Source of the DNA: Phycisphaerae bacterium
GTDB taxonomy: Bacteria > Planctomycetota > Phycisphaerae > UBA1845 > PWPN01
Direction: 5' to 3'
Assembly: GCA_012729395.1 (NCBI GenBank)
Contig: JAAYDF010000343.1
Location: 1 to 34,780 of the forward strand
DNA: 34,780 nucleotides
This document shows, piece by piece, positions 25,088 through 34,657 of this stretch; the stretch's first letter is position 1; every line of letters starts with the position of its first letter. The translations under genes and the position numbers were made by a program. The notes below the pieces were generated by a model. The model was not told the DNA's origin. It did no database searches and saw only the letters and a list, made by a program, of their open reading frames with translations.

Positions 25088-26431
25088 TCATTGCTGCCTT
25101 CGAGGTTCGAATGGCAGTATGGCGTCCGGCGGGAACGAGCTGAGAACGGCAGACAACCGCTGGCGGGCCTCGGCGACCTCGGCCCGGGCGTCCGTTGCCA
25201 AGTCATTTTTCTCCTGCGGGTCGGCGATCAGATCGTAGCATCGCCCGTCCGAGAAGACCTTGAACCGCCGGTCCCGGACCACGCGGACTTTGCCCAGTTG
25301 CGAGAAGATCCACTCGCGACCGACGTGGTTTGCGTCGCGGCCCAACAGTAACGCGGCAAACGACCGTCCATCCAGCGTGACTCCGGTCGGCAACTGGGCA
25401 CCTGCCAACTCGGCGAGCGTGGGAAACACGTCCGAGATGTCCAGCAACTCTTCGCTTACCCGCCTTTCCGGGATGCGTCCCGGGCAACTCGCGATCAGTG
25501 GTGTGCAGATCCCCGATTCGCGCGACGTGCCCTTGCCCCCGTTGACAAGTTGGCCGCGGCGACCGCACTTCACGCCGCTGACCGTGCCGTTGTCCGCCGT
25601 GAAGATAATCACCGTTCGCCCACGGATACCCAAGTTGTCGAGGTGTTCCACCAGCCGACCGACCAGGATATCCACATAGTCCACCATGCCCGGAAACAGG
25701 GGAATGCCCTTCAAGTCCGTATCCCGGTTGGCCGGCGTGGTGGTGAACGGGGTGTGCGGAAGCACCATGGGGTAGTACGCAAGGAACGGTCGATCCTTGT
25801 GGCGTGTCATGAAGTCCATCAGGAAATCGACAAAGACGTCTTCCCCAAACGCGCCCTCCCTCGTGCCGCGCCGGCCGTTCTCCTGGATGAATGGATTCCA
25901 ATATCGCTCCGCACTGGGAGGATTGTCCTTCTCGAAACCCACCCACATACAATGCTCGTCGAACCCGTGCTCTCGTAGCGCTTCAGGCTGCGTACGCAGA
26001 TCATTGACCTGCCACTTGCCGGCGATGGCGGTCGCGTAGCCCGCCGACCGCAGCACCCGGGCGAAAGTGATCTCCCTCTGCCAATCGAAGTATTGCCCGC
26101 CCCAGCGTGGGGCGTCGTGGTGTACCGTCCAGCCGGTGCGAAACGGGTAGCGCCCGGTCAGCAGCACATTCCGCGTCGGGGTGCACAGTGGGGTCACGTA
26201 GAAGCTCTCGAAGCGCATCCCCTGGTCCGCGAGGTGGTCGAGGTGTGGCGTGCGGTGACACTCACTGCCGTAGCAGCTCAGCCACTCCTTGCCCAAATCG
26301 TCGGCCATGATGAACAGGAAGTTCGGGCGGTCCATCCTTGCCGGTGGTTCTGCCGCCGAGGTCTGCCCAAAGACGGCTTGTCCGGCGGTTAACACGGTGC
26401 ACACGATTCCCAGCATGAGCTTGTTCTTCAT
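25088..26431 (-). CDS. Secreted sulfatase (formylglycine-dependent)
   Basis: A 447-residue type I sulfatase with a signal peptide (MKNKLMLGIVCTVLTAGQAVFG). RPNFLFIMADDLG (35-47) supplies two metal-binding aspartates. The active-site signature is CTPTR (83-87) followed by LLTGRYPFRTG, where Cys83 would be converted to formylglycine. Further marks are AIAGKWQVND, LAYYPMVLPHTPF and FTADNGT for the remaining metal and substrate contacts. It hydrolyses sulfate esters, probably from sulfated polysaccharides outside the cytoplasm. The ATG has GGAG five bases upstream. No anaerobic or FGE-type maturase lies in the window, and the gene stands alone, so the substrate is open. In type it suits planctomycete-like carbohydrate degraders. 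Confidence 0.94.
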   Translation of the reverse strand: MKNKLMLGIVCTVLTAGQAVFGQTSAAEPPARMDRPNFLFIMADDLGKEWLSCYGSECHRTPHLDHLADQGMRFESFYVTPLCTPTRNVLLTGRYPFRTGWTVHHDAPRWGGQYFDWQREITFARVLRSAGYATAIAGKWQVNDLRTQPEALREHGFDEHCMWVGFEKDNPPSAERYWNPFIQENGRRGTREGAFGEDVFVDFLMDFMTRHKDRPFLAYYPMVLPHTPFTTTPANRDTDLKGIPLFPGMVDYVDILVGRLVEHLDNLGIRGRTVIIFTADNGTVSGVKCGRRGQLVNGGKGTSRESGICTPLIASCPGRIPERRVSEELLDISDVFPTLAELAGAQLPTGVTLDGRSFAALLLGRDANHVGREWIFSQLGKVRVVRDRRFKVFSDGRCYDLIADPQEKNDLATDARAEVAEARQRLSAVLSSFPPDAILPFEPRRQQ

Positions 26432-26970
26432 TGTCGCTCCACTTCCCGGTCACTCAGTTCTGATTGGGCCGGTTTGCTACCGATGCACCATCAATGCGAT
26501 CCGAAGGGTAACTGCTCACACGGATGACCGCAGGCAGTATAAGGCATCAGTCGCGGGTGCGGGAGGAGGGGGCATCGGTGGGCAGCGAGGGGCCATTTCC
26601 CCGGTTTGACGGCAGGGCCGCTACTGACCGAGGATATGGTGCTTACCGACGGGCAAGCGGTGGACGTCTTCGGGCGCGTCAGAACGCGTCGCGGGCATTT
26701 GCAGAGCGTGCTGCGAAGCTTCCGCGGGGTACGCTCCGGGCTACTACCTCGGGTTGATCAGAGCGTTCTTCGATCCGCGGACGGGCGCGTCGGCCGCTCG
26801 CGGTTCGGGTTTGGCTGCCAAGCCGGCCGGTCCGAGGTCTGTCGAGCCGGCCACCGGTCACACCGCCGCCGTCTACGAGTTGAACCCACCGGAAGCATCA
26901 TTGAACAAACAGGTAACCGAGCAAACAGAGGGCAACGGCCTGTTCGGTCGTTCACGTATCCGGAGGCCTG
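26432..26970. other. 539-base gap with no intact gene
   Basis: Upstream region of the sulfatase gene. One plus-strand frame at about 26690-26900 contains plausible protein-like sequence (YAPGYYLGLIRAFFDPRTGA) but lacks a credible start and runs into the repeat at 26901-26932, so it could be a decayed gene fragment. A repeat related to those at 34211-34417 is present; see the next entry. Confidence 0.45.
26901..26932. repeat. Single-arm copy of the window-end repeat family
   Basis: These 32 bases match, with about six differences, the reverse complement of 34252-34283, and begin with the same TTGAACA seen in the other copies. Here only one arm is present, so the palindrome is incomplete. Confidence 0.65.
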
Positions 26971-27750
26971 TCAGAGATATGGGTCGTTCCGCCTGGCGGT
27001 GGACAGGATCTCGCGGCGCCACTTTGGGTCGGTGCTGGTCAGCAATACGTGCAGGACGGTCTGGAGCCATTCGCGCCGTTCATCGGGCAGTAGGGTGCCG
27101 AACTTGATCGTGCGATCCGCTTCGATGGCGATCAACTCTTTGGCCTGATCGTCCGACTTCCATGACGACTTCCCGATGGTCACGCGGTGCACCTGGGTAG
27201 GATCGAACCTGCGACGCCACACCAGGAATCCGACGCCCGTCTTGACCACGGCTTGGCTGTCGCCGATGAGCACCTCGATCTTGCCGGCCGCGGCGAGGAG
27301 TGCCGCCCCGACCAACGACAGGCCTACGAGAACGAACGGCGTCAGGAAGACGCAAAGAAACAGCGCCATCCCCGGCGACATTGAATCATCCATCTCCGGG
27401 GCGGGGAACCATTCGGGCAACGGGCCGACCAGATTCGCGTATAAGCCGCTCAAGGCAATGAGGACAAACACAGAGACGATGCCATTCCAGAAGAGCGCGA
27501 CAGCGAGTGCACCCAAGAAATGCGAGACCGAGCGCAAGGTCGCGTGCACGACCACTTCATGCCCCCACTCGGCCACCGAGCATCCCGCGGGAGGCTGACG
27601 CAGGATCTCGGCCAACGGCCGTCTGCCGCTGACGACGTCCGACAGGCGGGACAACCGTCCGCAACCCGGACACAGGGCCACCCCCTCGGATATGTTGATG
27701 GCCTCCGCAGGAAGCTCTTCACCACAAGATGGGCAGAGGCTATCACTCAT
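26971..27750 (-). CDS. Zinc-ribbon membrane protein of unknown function
   Basis: A 259-residue protein. The N-terminus is a zinc ribbon: C6-C9 (CPSCGEEL) and C27-C30 (CPGCGRL). Two hydrophobic stretches follow, about 77-108 (LGALAVALFWNGIVSVFVLI) and 127-156. The C-terminal domain (about 157-259) is soluble and beta-rich, with IEVLIGDSQAVVKTGVGFLVWRR, and resembles bacterial PH-like domains of membrane proteins. ATG at 27750 has GAGGAA seven bases upstream; a longer frame start is unlikely. The role is unknown. It shares a strand with the DUF6498-like gene 147 bases upstream, perhaps one transcript. Confidence 0.72.
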   Translation of the reverse strand: MSDSLCPSCGEELPAEAINISEGVALCPGCGRLSRLSDVVSGRRPLAEILRQPPAGCSVAEWGHEVVVHATLRSVSHFLGALAVALFWNGIVSVFVLIALSGLYANLVGPLPEWFPAPEMDDSMSPGMALFLCVFLTPFVLVGLSLVGAALLAAAGKIEVLIGDSQAVVKTGVGFLVWRRRFDPTQVHRVTIGKSSWKSDDQAKELIAIEADRTIKFGTLLPDERREWLQTVLHVLLTSTDPKWRREILSTARRNDPYL

Positions 27751-27897
27751 CGTTGATTCCTCACAGAGTACCTCCCCGGCCGAATGCGTCACCAAGCTTC
27801 AGATCGGCAAAGGAGCAGATCGCAGCCTTTCACGCACCGTCCTCCAATGGTTGCTGGATCGCTTCCTCGTCTTCATCGTTCACGGCCACTTCTCGTC

Positions 27898-28695
27898 TCA
27901 CGCACACGTTGACGCACCGTCCGCTTCTGTCTTGGGCGACGATCTCGCCTGCCTGACCTCACGCCAAGGAAAGAGGTAGACGAGATAGACAACCGCATAG
28001 ACCAGGAACGAATCCGCACTCATCGCGTGACAGAATGCGAAGAAGAATATCAGTAGGTGCATGCGGATCACATTGGCGTAAGGCCGAGTCATCACATCGC
28101 CTACAGAAGAACCCTTCTTGCCGGGACACCCCCTGGCCACATCCTCCGGCGGGACGTCCGAAGCCCTTTCCATGCGCACGGCCTGAACCGTTGCGATCAG
28201 AGGCCGAAAGACATGATTCCTTTCCGCAATGATCGCGGCGACAAGAAAGAGCCCATACGGCGCGACGAGGTGCCGGAATACAAGCAACCACAGCAGCGGC
28301 GGATTCATGAAAGCCTGCCCGAATCCGTCACGGGGCATGCCTTCGACCGGGAAGAAGTGTTGGAGAAACACGGAATGGACTGCGTGAAATGCACAGAAAT
28401 GCAGGGAGAAGAACCCCAACAGAAACAAGCCGATGGCGGTACCGATGATGATTGCCGGGATGCGGTGCTGCTTCTTGAACTCTTTGTGCCTGATCATCTG
28501 CAGTCCGACGTAGGCGCCGGCGGCAATTGCCGACAACACGGTCAAATACCCCAACACCAGGCTCCCGAGCCACAGGCTCCACACCAGATCCTTGACCTCC
28601 CAGTCAAACAGGTAAGCAATGCCCAGACTCGCGCTAAGGGCTGCGACATCCGGAAGGACTCTCACGATCGATAATCTGTGACTATCCGCGATCAC
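27898..28695 (-). CDS. DUF6498-like multi-pass membrane protein
   Basis: A 265-residue protein with about six hydrophobic segments, including DLVWSLWLGSLVLGYLTVLS (36-55), IIIGTAIGLFLLGFFSLHFC, LLWLLVFRHLVAPYGLFLVA and a C-terminal pair. The C-terminal PYANVIRMHLLIFFFAF resembles the conserved end of DUF6498, a membrane family of unknown role in planctomycetes and other bacteria. Its start is GTG. A hydrophilic loop (about 170-205) carries most of the charge. The last residues are polar. Family identity is from recall of the pattern, not a search. Confidence 0.6.
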   Translation of the reverse strand: MIADSHRLSIVRVLPDVAALSASLGIAYLFDWEVKDLVWSLWLGSLVLGYLTVLSAIAAGAYVGLQMIRHKEFKKQHRIPAIIIGTAIGLFLLGFFSLHFCAFHAVHSVFLQHFFPVEGMPRDGFGQAFMNPPLLWLLVFRHLVAPYGLFLVAAIIAERNHVFRPLIATVQAVRMERASDVPPEDVARGCPGKKGSSVGDVMTRPYANVIRMHLLIFFFAFCHAMSADSFLVYAVVYLVYLFPWREVRQARSSPKTEADGASTCA

Positions 28696-28782
28696 GGTCC
28701 TCGGTCACCTCATCACCATTCTGAACAGACATGCATTCCCGCCTCGCACTTTCACCACCCACGAATCGGCTCACCATTCCCC

Positions 28783-30171
28783 TCACGCGCATCCTGTGGA
28801 GCCGAACGCCCCGGCCAGGCCGCCGGTGGCTGTCTCGCGGTACTTGGCCTGGAGGTCGTGCCCGGTCTGCTTCATGACGCGGACCGCCCGGTCGAGACTC
28901 ACCAGGTGGTTGCCATCGGAGGCCAGGGCCATAGCGGCCGCGTTGAGGGCTTTGATCGCCCCCATGGCGTTGCGTTCGATGCAGGGGATCTGCACCAGGC
29001 CGCCGACGGGGTCGCAGGTCAGCCCGAGGTGGTGCTCGATGGCGATTTCCGCCGCCGCCTCGATTTGCCGGGCATCGCCTCGCAGCATGGCGACGGTCGC
29101 GGCAGCGGCCATCGCCGACGCCGTCCCGATCTCGCCCTGGCAGCCCACCTCGGCCCCACTGAGCGACGCGCCGCGTTTGACAATGGCCGCCACCAGGCCC
29201 GCGACCAGCAAGCCGTCCAGAATCGCCGTGACGGGCAGGTTCTGCTCGCGGGCCACTTCGTGCAGCGCGGCAGGAAGGACACCGGCCGCTCCGTTGGTCG
29301 GGGCGGTCACGATCCGCCCACCGGCCGCGTTGTGCTCGCCCACGGCCATTGCGTAAGCACTGGTGCGGAGATCCGCGTGCCTAGCCAGCGGCAACCGCTC
29401 CGATAGGCTGTGCCGATAAAGCCGACCGGCACGTCGGGGCACGTTCAAACCACCCGGCAGAACCCCATCCGTCGAGAGCCCGGCATCGATCGCTTCGCGC
29501 ATGATCCGCCAGCGGTCGAGGAGCCCGTCTCGTACCTGCGCTAAGGTCATGCCGCGGGCCAGCTCGTTCGCCAAGGCCACCTCCGCCATCGTGCGGCCCT
29601 GAACTCCGCATAACTCCACCAACTCCGCCGCCGTGTCGAACAGATAGGGTACCCGCACCTCCGGGGCCTGCTCATCCACAAGCGGGCCGGCGTCACCATC
29701 ATACTCCACAAACCCTCCGCCAACCGAACGGGCGGTCAGCTCGATCGAGGGGCTGGCGGCGATGAAACGCAGGGTGTTGGGGTGGCGCAATGGCTGCTCG
29801 GGCGGCGGCATGGCCTGCCAAGTGATATCCCGCTCGGGCATGAAAGCGATCGAGGCACCGCCGATCCGCACGCCGCCCGCCCGACGGATCTCGTCCATGG
29901 CACCCCAAATCTCCGCCATGGGCGAACCGGCTGGGTCGAGCCCCATCAGCCCCGCGCACACCGCCTCGTCGGTCCGGTGCCCTTTGCCAGTCGCCGCGAG
30001 GCTGCCGAGTAACTCAACCCGCAGGGACATTCCCGGCGAGGCCCCGTGACGCTCGATCATCTCTCGAAATCGCCGGGCGGCCAGCATCGGGCCGACGGTG
30101 TGCGAACTCGACGGGCCGATACCGACGCGAAGAATGTCGAATACGCTGATGTCCGATGCCCGAACGACCAT
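28783..30171 (-). CDS. sdaA: L-serine dehydratase (single-chain, iron-sulfur)
   Basis: A 462-residue enzyme that deaminates L-serine to pyruvate and ammonia. Both regions of the single-chain form are present. The beta part has [20 protein letters not shown] (9-28), and the alpha part has [20 protein letters not shown] (278-297). The three iron-sulfur cysteines are C344 (VGCQGEIG), C386 (TCDPVGG) and C397 (IPCIERN). Length is normal for SdaA/SdaB. ATG at 30171 fits the family N-terminus ([13 protein letters not shown]); an in-frame ATG upstream adds unrelated residues. No clear ribosome binding site precedes it. The gene appears monocistronic and lies back to back with the large secreted protein at 30489. 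Confidence 0.95.
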   Translation of the reverse strand: MVVRASDISVFDILRVGIGPSSSHTVGPMLAARRFREMIERHGASPGMSLRVELLGSLAATGKGHRTDEAVCAGLMGLDPAGSPMAEIWGAMDEIRRAGGVRIGGASIAFMPERDITWQAMPPPEQPLRHPNTLRFIAASPSIELTARSVGGGFVEYDGDAGPLVDEQAPEVRVPYLFDTAAELVELCGVQGRTMAEVALANELARGMTLAQVRDGLLDRWRIMREAIDAGLSTDGVLPGGLNVPRRAGRLYRHSLSERLPLARHADLRTSAYAMAVGEHNAAGGRIVTAPTNGAAGVLPAALHEVAREQNLPVTAILDGLLVAGLVAAIVKRGASLSGAEVGCQGEIGTASAMAAAATVAMLRGDARQIEAAAEIAIEHHLGLTCDPVGGLVQIPCIERNAMGAIKALNAAAMALASDGNHLVSLDRAVRVMKQTGHDLQAKYRETATGGLAGAFGSTGCA

Positions 30172-30488
30172 CGGTCGGCTCCCACAGACCCTCGATGCGG
30201 GCCGCACGCATTGTACCCGCAATCCCGGGAGGGAACAGGCACTTTCTTGCCTTGAGGCCTTTCTGACGCAACGCTATCGCCATGCGGTCAAGCGACTGAT
30301 CCGCGTGGACGGCCTCCAGGCCGATAGAGAAGAGCCGGTCCCCGGACGCTGGACCTGTCACGCATCCATCCGCGAGCGGCGACGGGCGGCGCGATTGACG
30401 CCCCGAGTATCGCGGCGACAATGACCGGAGTCGCAGACTTCTCGGGTAGACGTCTCAAGCAGATTCGTTCGCAGGAGGTCCATCGCAC

Positions 30489-33400
30489 ATGATCCGCCAT
30501 CGCCAGAGATTGTCCCTGCCGCACGCGCGTATCAGTCGCACGTCCGTCGTCGTCGCGCTTGCCGCCCTGCTGCCCGCCGGCCCGCTCGCCGCCGAGAACG
30601 ACCAGGGGCGGAGCCTCGTGGAACTTGGTTGGAGCGACGACCTGCGCATCGACCGCGGCTGGCTGGCCGAGCCTTGGGAGGTTGCCAGTCCGGACGACCA
30701 AGCCGTCGGCCGGTTCACACCCGATGGTGCGGTCTTCTCCGTCGCCACACCGGACCGAGAGATGGTCTGGACACGCACCACCAATCCCGTCTGGGTCGCC
30801 GACTTCCCGTTCCTGGAGATCCGCTACGAGGTCGTGGGCACGCCGGCCGGTTCGTTAAAAACCGTGTTACACCTGAACGACGACTGCAACGGCCCAATCA
30901 CCCCGGGAGCCCTGAACCCGGAAAACCCGGCCGCCCAGGGGGGCACGGCGGACCTCGGCCCCGCAACCGCCGGGCGTCACCATGTGGTCATCGACCTGCG
31001 AACGGTGTTCCAGAGCGATCGCGTCGCGAGGCTCAGTTGGCGACTGCAGGCCGGCGGCGAACCGGTCAGCCTCAAGGTCGATCGCATCGCCTTCTGGGCC
31101 ACTGATCCGCGCGAGCCTTCGGCGCCGGCCGCCGCTGCCGACGCCCCACCGCTGCTGCAAGCGCATCCTCTGGCGAGACCCGCTGTCGCGGCCGAGTGGA
31201 AACCGATCGCGTTGCCTTCGGGGCCGGCCTTCTCGGCAGACCGGCTGGCCTGGGCCTGCTCCGCCCGGGCGAACTGGCCGGCCGATAGGACGTTCGAATC
31301 AGCGCTGGTTCCATTTCGCCTGCAACCCGCCGGCGAGGCCGCCTTGGCCACGAGGCTCATGGAGATCGAAGACATCGAGCTGCGCGGCGAATGGCAGGGC
31401 AGCGAACTGGCTCTGCTGCTGGCCACGCGACAGGTCGGCAGTGACCAGGCCTCGTTCGGACGAGCGACCGGCCCACGGCGCGGTTTGATCACCTCGCCCC
31501 ACCGCCTGCGGGTCGAGCTGGAATACGCAGATGGCACCACCCGCCAGTTCTTCCCCTGGTCGCCGGTGCGGCACAACTGGTCGGTGGCCGCCCTCGCCGA
31601 GCCGGTCATCGTCCCACTGGATCGCGAGCGGCAACTTCAGCGCGTCGTGGTGCGCGACCGCATGACCTTCGGGCAAGTCTTCCTGCTGGCCGCCTCGATC
31701 AACACCGCCCAAGGGCGCGTCTTCGCATCGCTGGCCCACGAGCCCTTGCATCAGCCCGCCCGCTCCCTCGACCGCCCGCAGCCGGTACCCGTGAAGTGGT
31801 CGCATGAAGACGGCCGACTCATTGTCGAGAACGCATGGCTGCGACTGGTCGCCCGAACCGCGTCGGGGCTCGACGTCGAATCGCTGACCCTGCTGCCCGC
31901 TGCCCGTGAGATCGTCGCCGCCGGCCAGGGACAACCCCTCCTGCAGGTGCCCGAGCCCAACGGCGCCGCCTTGCCCCTGCGATTCGAGAACGTCCGCGCC
32001 GAGCCGGACACCGCCGAGCTGACCTTGCGGCTTGCGTGGTCGGTGGCCGGGACCGCCGACCGGCGCGTCGAGCTCGAACTGACCGTGCCACGCGAGGGCC
32101 GATTGCACCTGCGGCCCACGCTCGTCAACCAGAGCTCCGCCGTCTGGACCGCCGCCCTGACCTGCCCGAACCTCACCGCCTGCCGCATCTCACCCGAACC
32201 CAACGATCGCTACTACCTGTTGGGCAGCCGCAGTACCTCCATGGGCTGGGCACCGCTGGAGATAGACCTGCCCTACTCGGGCCTGTTCCCGCTGCAATTC
32301 ATGGATATCTACGCTCCGCGGGCCGGCGGCGGCTTGGCCCTCTGGGTCGAGGACCGCGATCAGACGCCCAAACGCTTCCGCTTCCGCCAGAACCCGCAGC
32401 AGACAGACCTGTCGGTGCATTACCCGACGGTCAGCGTTCCACCCGGCAAGCAAAGCACACTGCCACCCAGCGTGCTCATGCCCCACGCCGGCGATTGGCA
32501 TGAGGGCTACCAACGCTACCGCGGCTGGATCCGCCAAGTCATCGGCCCCCGGCCCGCCCGACTCAACAGCATGTTCTTCTGCCGTCGCGATTACCCCGTC
32601 GGCGGCACCGGCTTCCTCTTCGACCTGTGGCGCCGGCACTACACGCCTCGCGGGCTCATCGACGAGTCGCAGCGCCACCTCGGCGGCATCGACATGATCG
32701 ATATCTCGAGCTGGGCCTACAACGAAGCCAACGGCCGCGTCGGCGAGTATCGAACCAACGATCTCGGCGGCCTCGACGAGCTACGCCGCGGCGCCCAGGC
32801 AGCTCACAAGGACGGCGTCAAACTGGGCCTCTACTTCGAGGGTTACTTGATCGACCGACGATCCACGCTCGGCGAGGCCGGCTTCCCCGAATGGCAAATG
32901 CTCAACGCCCAGGGCAACCCCGTCTGGTGGGGCAACGAACAGATCGAACTCTTCGCCTGCCCCGGAGTGCCCGCCTGGCGCGAGGCCTTCTCCGAGACCT
33001 ACGCCGACGTCGCCGCCGCCACCGGAGCCGATGCCGTCTACGTCGATCAGTTCGGCACCGCCGATGAACACAAAGCGTGCTGGTCGGCGGCCCACGGCCA
33101 CCCCGTACCCTCCAACCCCCTTGTCGAAGAGCGGGCCATGCTCACCGCCATCCGTCAGGCCCTCGATCGCCAGACGCCCCATACCGCCGTCTACATCGAG
33201 TACACGCCCGTCGATACCCTCACCGGCCTGATCGACGCCGCTTTCGACTATGGCATGACCCACGACGTCCGCCAGCCGCACCCGACCAAATTGCCCCTGC
33301 ACCGATACCTCTTCCCCGAGGTGTCGTTCGTGCAGATGGTCGGGTTCGGCATCCGCCCCATCCCCATCGGGCCCGAAGACCTGCACCGCTGCATCTTTCA

Positions 33401-33791
33401 CGGCGTGGCCCTGTGGCTCAAGGGCCGCGCCGCCGCCTGGTACAGCCAGGACTTCCTCGACCTGGCCGCCAAGGCACACCCCATCCTTCGCGAGCACGCC
33501 GACCTGTTCGCCTCCGGCACCTGCGAGCCGCTCGTTCCCACACTGCGGCAGGATGTCTACGCCAATCGCTTCGCGTCACCCGCCCGCACGCTTTACACCG
33601 TCTACAACGCCCGCTTCAGCGATGTGGCCGGCGACCTGCTGCGCATCGAAGGCTCGCCCGATACCGTCGGCGCGGTGCTCGACCTGTGGACCGGCGAACC
33701 GGCCACCACCCGTCGCGAACCGAGCGGCCTGGTGATCCAGGGACGCATCGCCCCCCATTCCACCGGCCTGTTTCTGCTGATCCATCAGTAA
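30489..33791 (+). CDS. Large secreted TIM-barrel protein (DUF6259/alpha-galactosidase-like)
   Basis: An 1100-residue exported protein with a signal peptide (VVVALAALLPAGPLAA, cleavage near AEN). The N-terminal 600 residues are beta-rich, including a possible carbohydrate-binding beta-sandwich (about 25-200) and a galactose-mutarotase-like region (about 440-640, ENAWLRLVARTASGLDVESL). The C-terminal half reads as a barrel: HLGGIDMIDISSWAYNEANG, DGVKLGLYFEGYLIDRRSTL and GADAVYVDQFGTADEHKACW (about 847-866), where Asp in YVDQFG is a catalytic candidate, then a C-terminal beta-domain. This matches the DUF6259-type glycoside hydrolase-like proteins. AGGAGG lies ten bases before the ATG. It stands alone and is probably a polysaccharide hydrolase of unknown specificity. 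Barrel boundaries are approximate. Confidence 0.75.
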   Translation: MIRHRQRLSLPHARISRTSVVVALAALLPAGPLAAENDQGRSLVELGWSDDLRIDRGWLAEPWEVASPDDQAVGRFTPDGAVFSVATPDREMVWTRTTNPVWVADFPFLEIRYEVVGTPAGSLKTVLHLNDDCNGPITPGALNPENPAAQGGTADLGPATAGRHHVVIDLRTVFQSDRVARLSWRLQAGGEPVSLKVDRIAFWATDPREPSAPAAAADAPPLLQAHPLARPAVAAEWKPIALPSGPAFSADRLAWACSARANWPADRTFESALVPFRLQPAGEAALATRLMEIEDIELRGEWQGSELALLLATRQVGSDQASFGRATGPRRGLITSPHRLRVELEYADGTTRQFFPWSPVRHNWSVAALAEPVIVPLDRERQLQRVVVRDRMTFGQVFLLAASINTAQGRVFASLAHEPLHQPARSLDRPQPVPVKWSHEDGRLIVENAWLRLVARTASGLDVESLTLLPAAREIVAAGQGQPLLQVPEPNGAALPLRFENVRAEPDTAELTLRLAWSVAGTADRRVELELTVPREGRLHLRPTLVNQSSAVWTAALTCPNLTACRISPEPNDRYYLLGSRSTSMGWAPLEIDLPYSGLFPLQFMDIYAPRAGGGLALWVEDRDQTPKRFRFRQNPQQTDLSVHYPTVSVPPGKQSTLPPSVLMPHAGDWHEGYQRYRGWIRQVIGPRPARLNSMFFCRRDYPVGGTGFLFDLWRRHYTPRGLIDESQRHLGGIDMIDISSWAYNEANGRVGEYRTNDLGGLDELRRGAQAAHKDGVKLGLYFEGYLIDRRSTLGEAGFPEWQMLNAQGNPVWWGNEQIELFACPGVPAWREAFSETYADVAAATGADAVYVDQFGTADEHKACWSAAHGHPVPSNPLVEERAMLTAIRQALDRQTPHTAVYIEYTPVDTLTGLIDAAFDYGMTHDVRQPHPTKLPLHRYLFPEVSFVQMVGFGIRPIPIGPEDLHRCIFHGVALWLKGRAAAWYSQDFLDLAAKAHPILREHADLFASGTCEPLVPTLRQDVYANRFASPARTLYTVYNARFSDVAGDLLRIEGSPDTVGAVLDLWTGEPATTRREPSGLVIQGRIAPHSTGLFLLIHQ

Positions 33792-33843
33792 CCACGCGAA
33801 CCATACGCCCATCGGCCAGGCGAACAGCCTGCGGCGGGACCCC

Positions 33844-33890
33844 GGCGGGACACAGTCCCGCCCGTAGCGGTCGCCCCCCCGCGGCGACCG
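33844..33890 (+). terminator. Tandem hairpins after the large secreted protein gene
   Basis: GGCGGGAC-ACA-GTCCCGCC (33844-33862) is a perfect 8-base stem. It is followed by CGGTCGCC-N7-GGCGACCG (33868-33890). They begin 53 bases after the stop and probably terminate or stabilise the transcript. No T-run follows. The second belongs to the GTAGCGG-type repeat family of the window. Confidence 0.6.
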
Positions 33891-33947
33891 GCGAATGCTT
33901 CACAGCCACAATGGACGGACCTGACCCGTTGCCCACGTCCTCATATC

Positions 33948-34453
33948 GTAACCGTTCACAGGCACAAGTACGCCACGGCTCGGAGCCTGCCCCGAAGGTA
34001 ACCGTTCACGGGGCTCCGTGTGTCGCGGCGATTCAACACTGCCGACGGGTGACATCGCGAGTAACTTGAACCACCAAGACACAGAGACACCAAGAGGAAT
34101 GATCTGCGAGAATCGAGCGTACGACTGCTTGACCGGGCTGCATTCTTTGTGTCTTGGTGCCTTGGTGGTTCAGCTCGTGAACAGCTACCCGCGAAGGAAC
34201 CACTCAGGCTTTGAACAACGAGGCAACAGAGTAAACGGAGGACGGCCCGCCCCCTCTGTTTCCTCAGTTGCCTCCTTGTTTAATGATCTTTCCCTGGAGA
34301 GATTCGTGAACGGTTACTTCTACAGAAAACAACCACGCAGATGTTAAACACGGAGAAAACAGAGGGAACAGAGGGCAGACTGAATCCTCTCTGTTTCCCC
34401 AGTTTCCTCCTGTTCAATGATGACTCCTGCGGGCTCGGCCCGTGAACGGTTAC
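33948..34453. repeat. Nest of imperfect palindromes punctuated by a 12-base motif
   Basis: The gap 33792-34454 contains no gene I can support. Three imperfect inverted repeats follow each other: 34067-34096 with 34143-34172 (CCACCAAGACAC-type arms), 34211-34241 with 34253-34283 (GAGGCAAC-type arms, about five mismatches in 31), and 34344-34374 with 34386-34417 (related arms). The motif GTAACCGTTCAC occurs at 33948-33959 and 33998-34009, and its complement GTGAACGGTTAC at 34306-34317 and 34442-34453, with a two-mismatch copy at 34177-34188. The last four copies sit at edges of the palindromes. Confidence 0.8.
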
Positions 34454-34454
34454 C

Positions 34455-34652
34455 TCATATCTTCATCCATTCCAGATACAACACCCAACGATCGTCCTCC
34501 TTGCAGATCACCACATGTACGTAGTTCCTGTCGAGCTCGTATCGCCTCTCCACCCTCGCCGCACCTGTCGGCTTCCACCACGCGACCTTCTCAGTCAATG
34601 ATCCGCTCACGCTACCGTCAACATTGCGGAGTTGTCCGATCTGGCTTGCCAT
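34455..34652 (-). pseudogene. 3' fragment of an unknown gene next to an insertion-sequence end
   Basis: A 65-codon frame from ATG 34652, beginning MASQIGQLRNVDGSVSGSL and ending ICKEDDRWVLYLEWMKI. The composition looks like real protein. The frame is open a further four codons upstream, then meets a TGA inside the sequence 34658-34684, which resembles an insertion-sequence terminus. The simplest reading is the C-terminal part of a gene cut by that insertion; an intact small gene is the alternative. I do not recognise the family. Confidence 0.5.
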
Positions 34653-34657
34653 CGCGA

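Noticed and set aside
25100-25120. GGTTCGAAT-like string as a possible tRNA T-arm.
   Set aside because: It lies in the sulfatase coding sequence, with no matching acceptor stem or anticodon arm around it.
33077-34069. Long Pro/Arg-rich plus-strand frame over the end of the large secreted protein and the repeat region.
   Set aside because: It is the out-of-frame reading of a GC-rich gene that continues into non-coding repeats.
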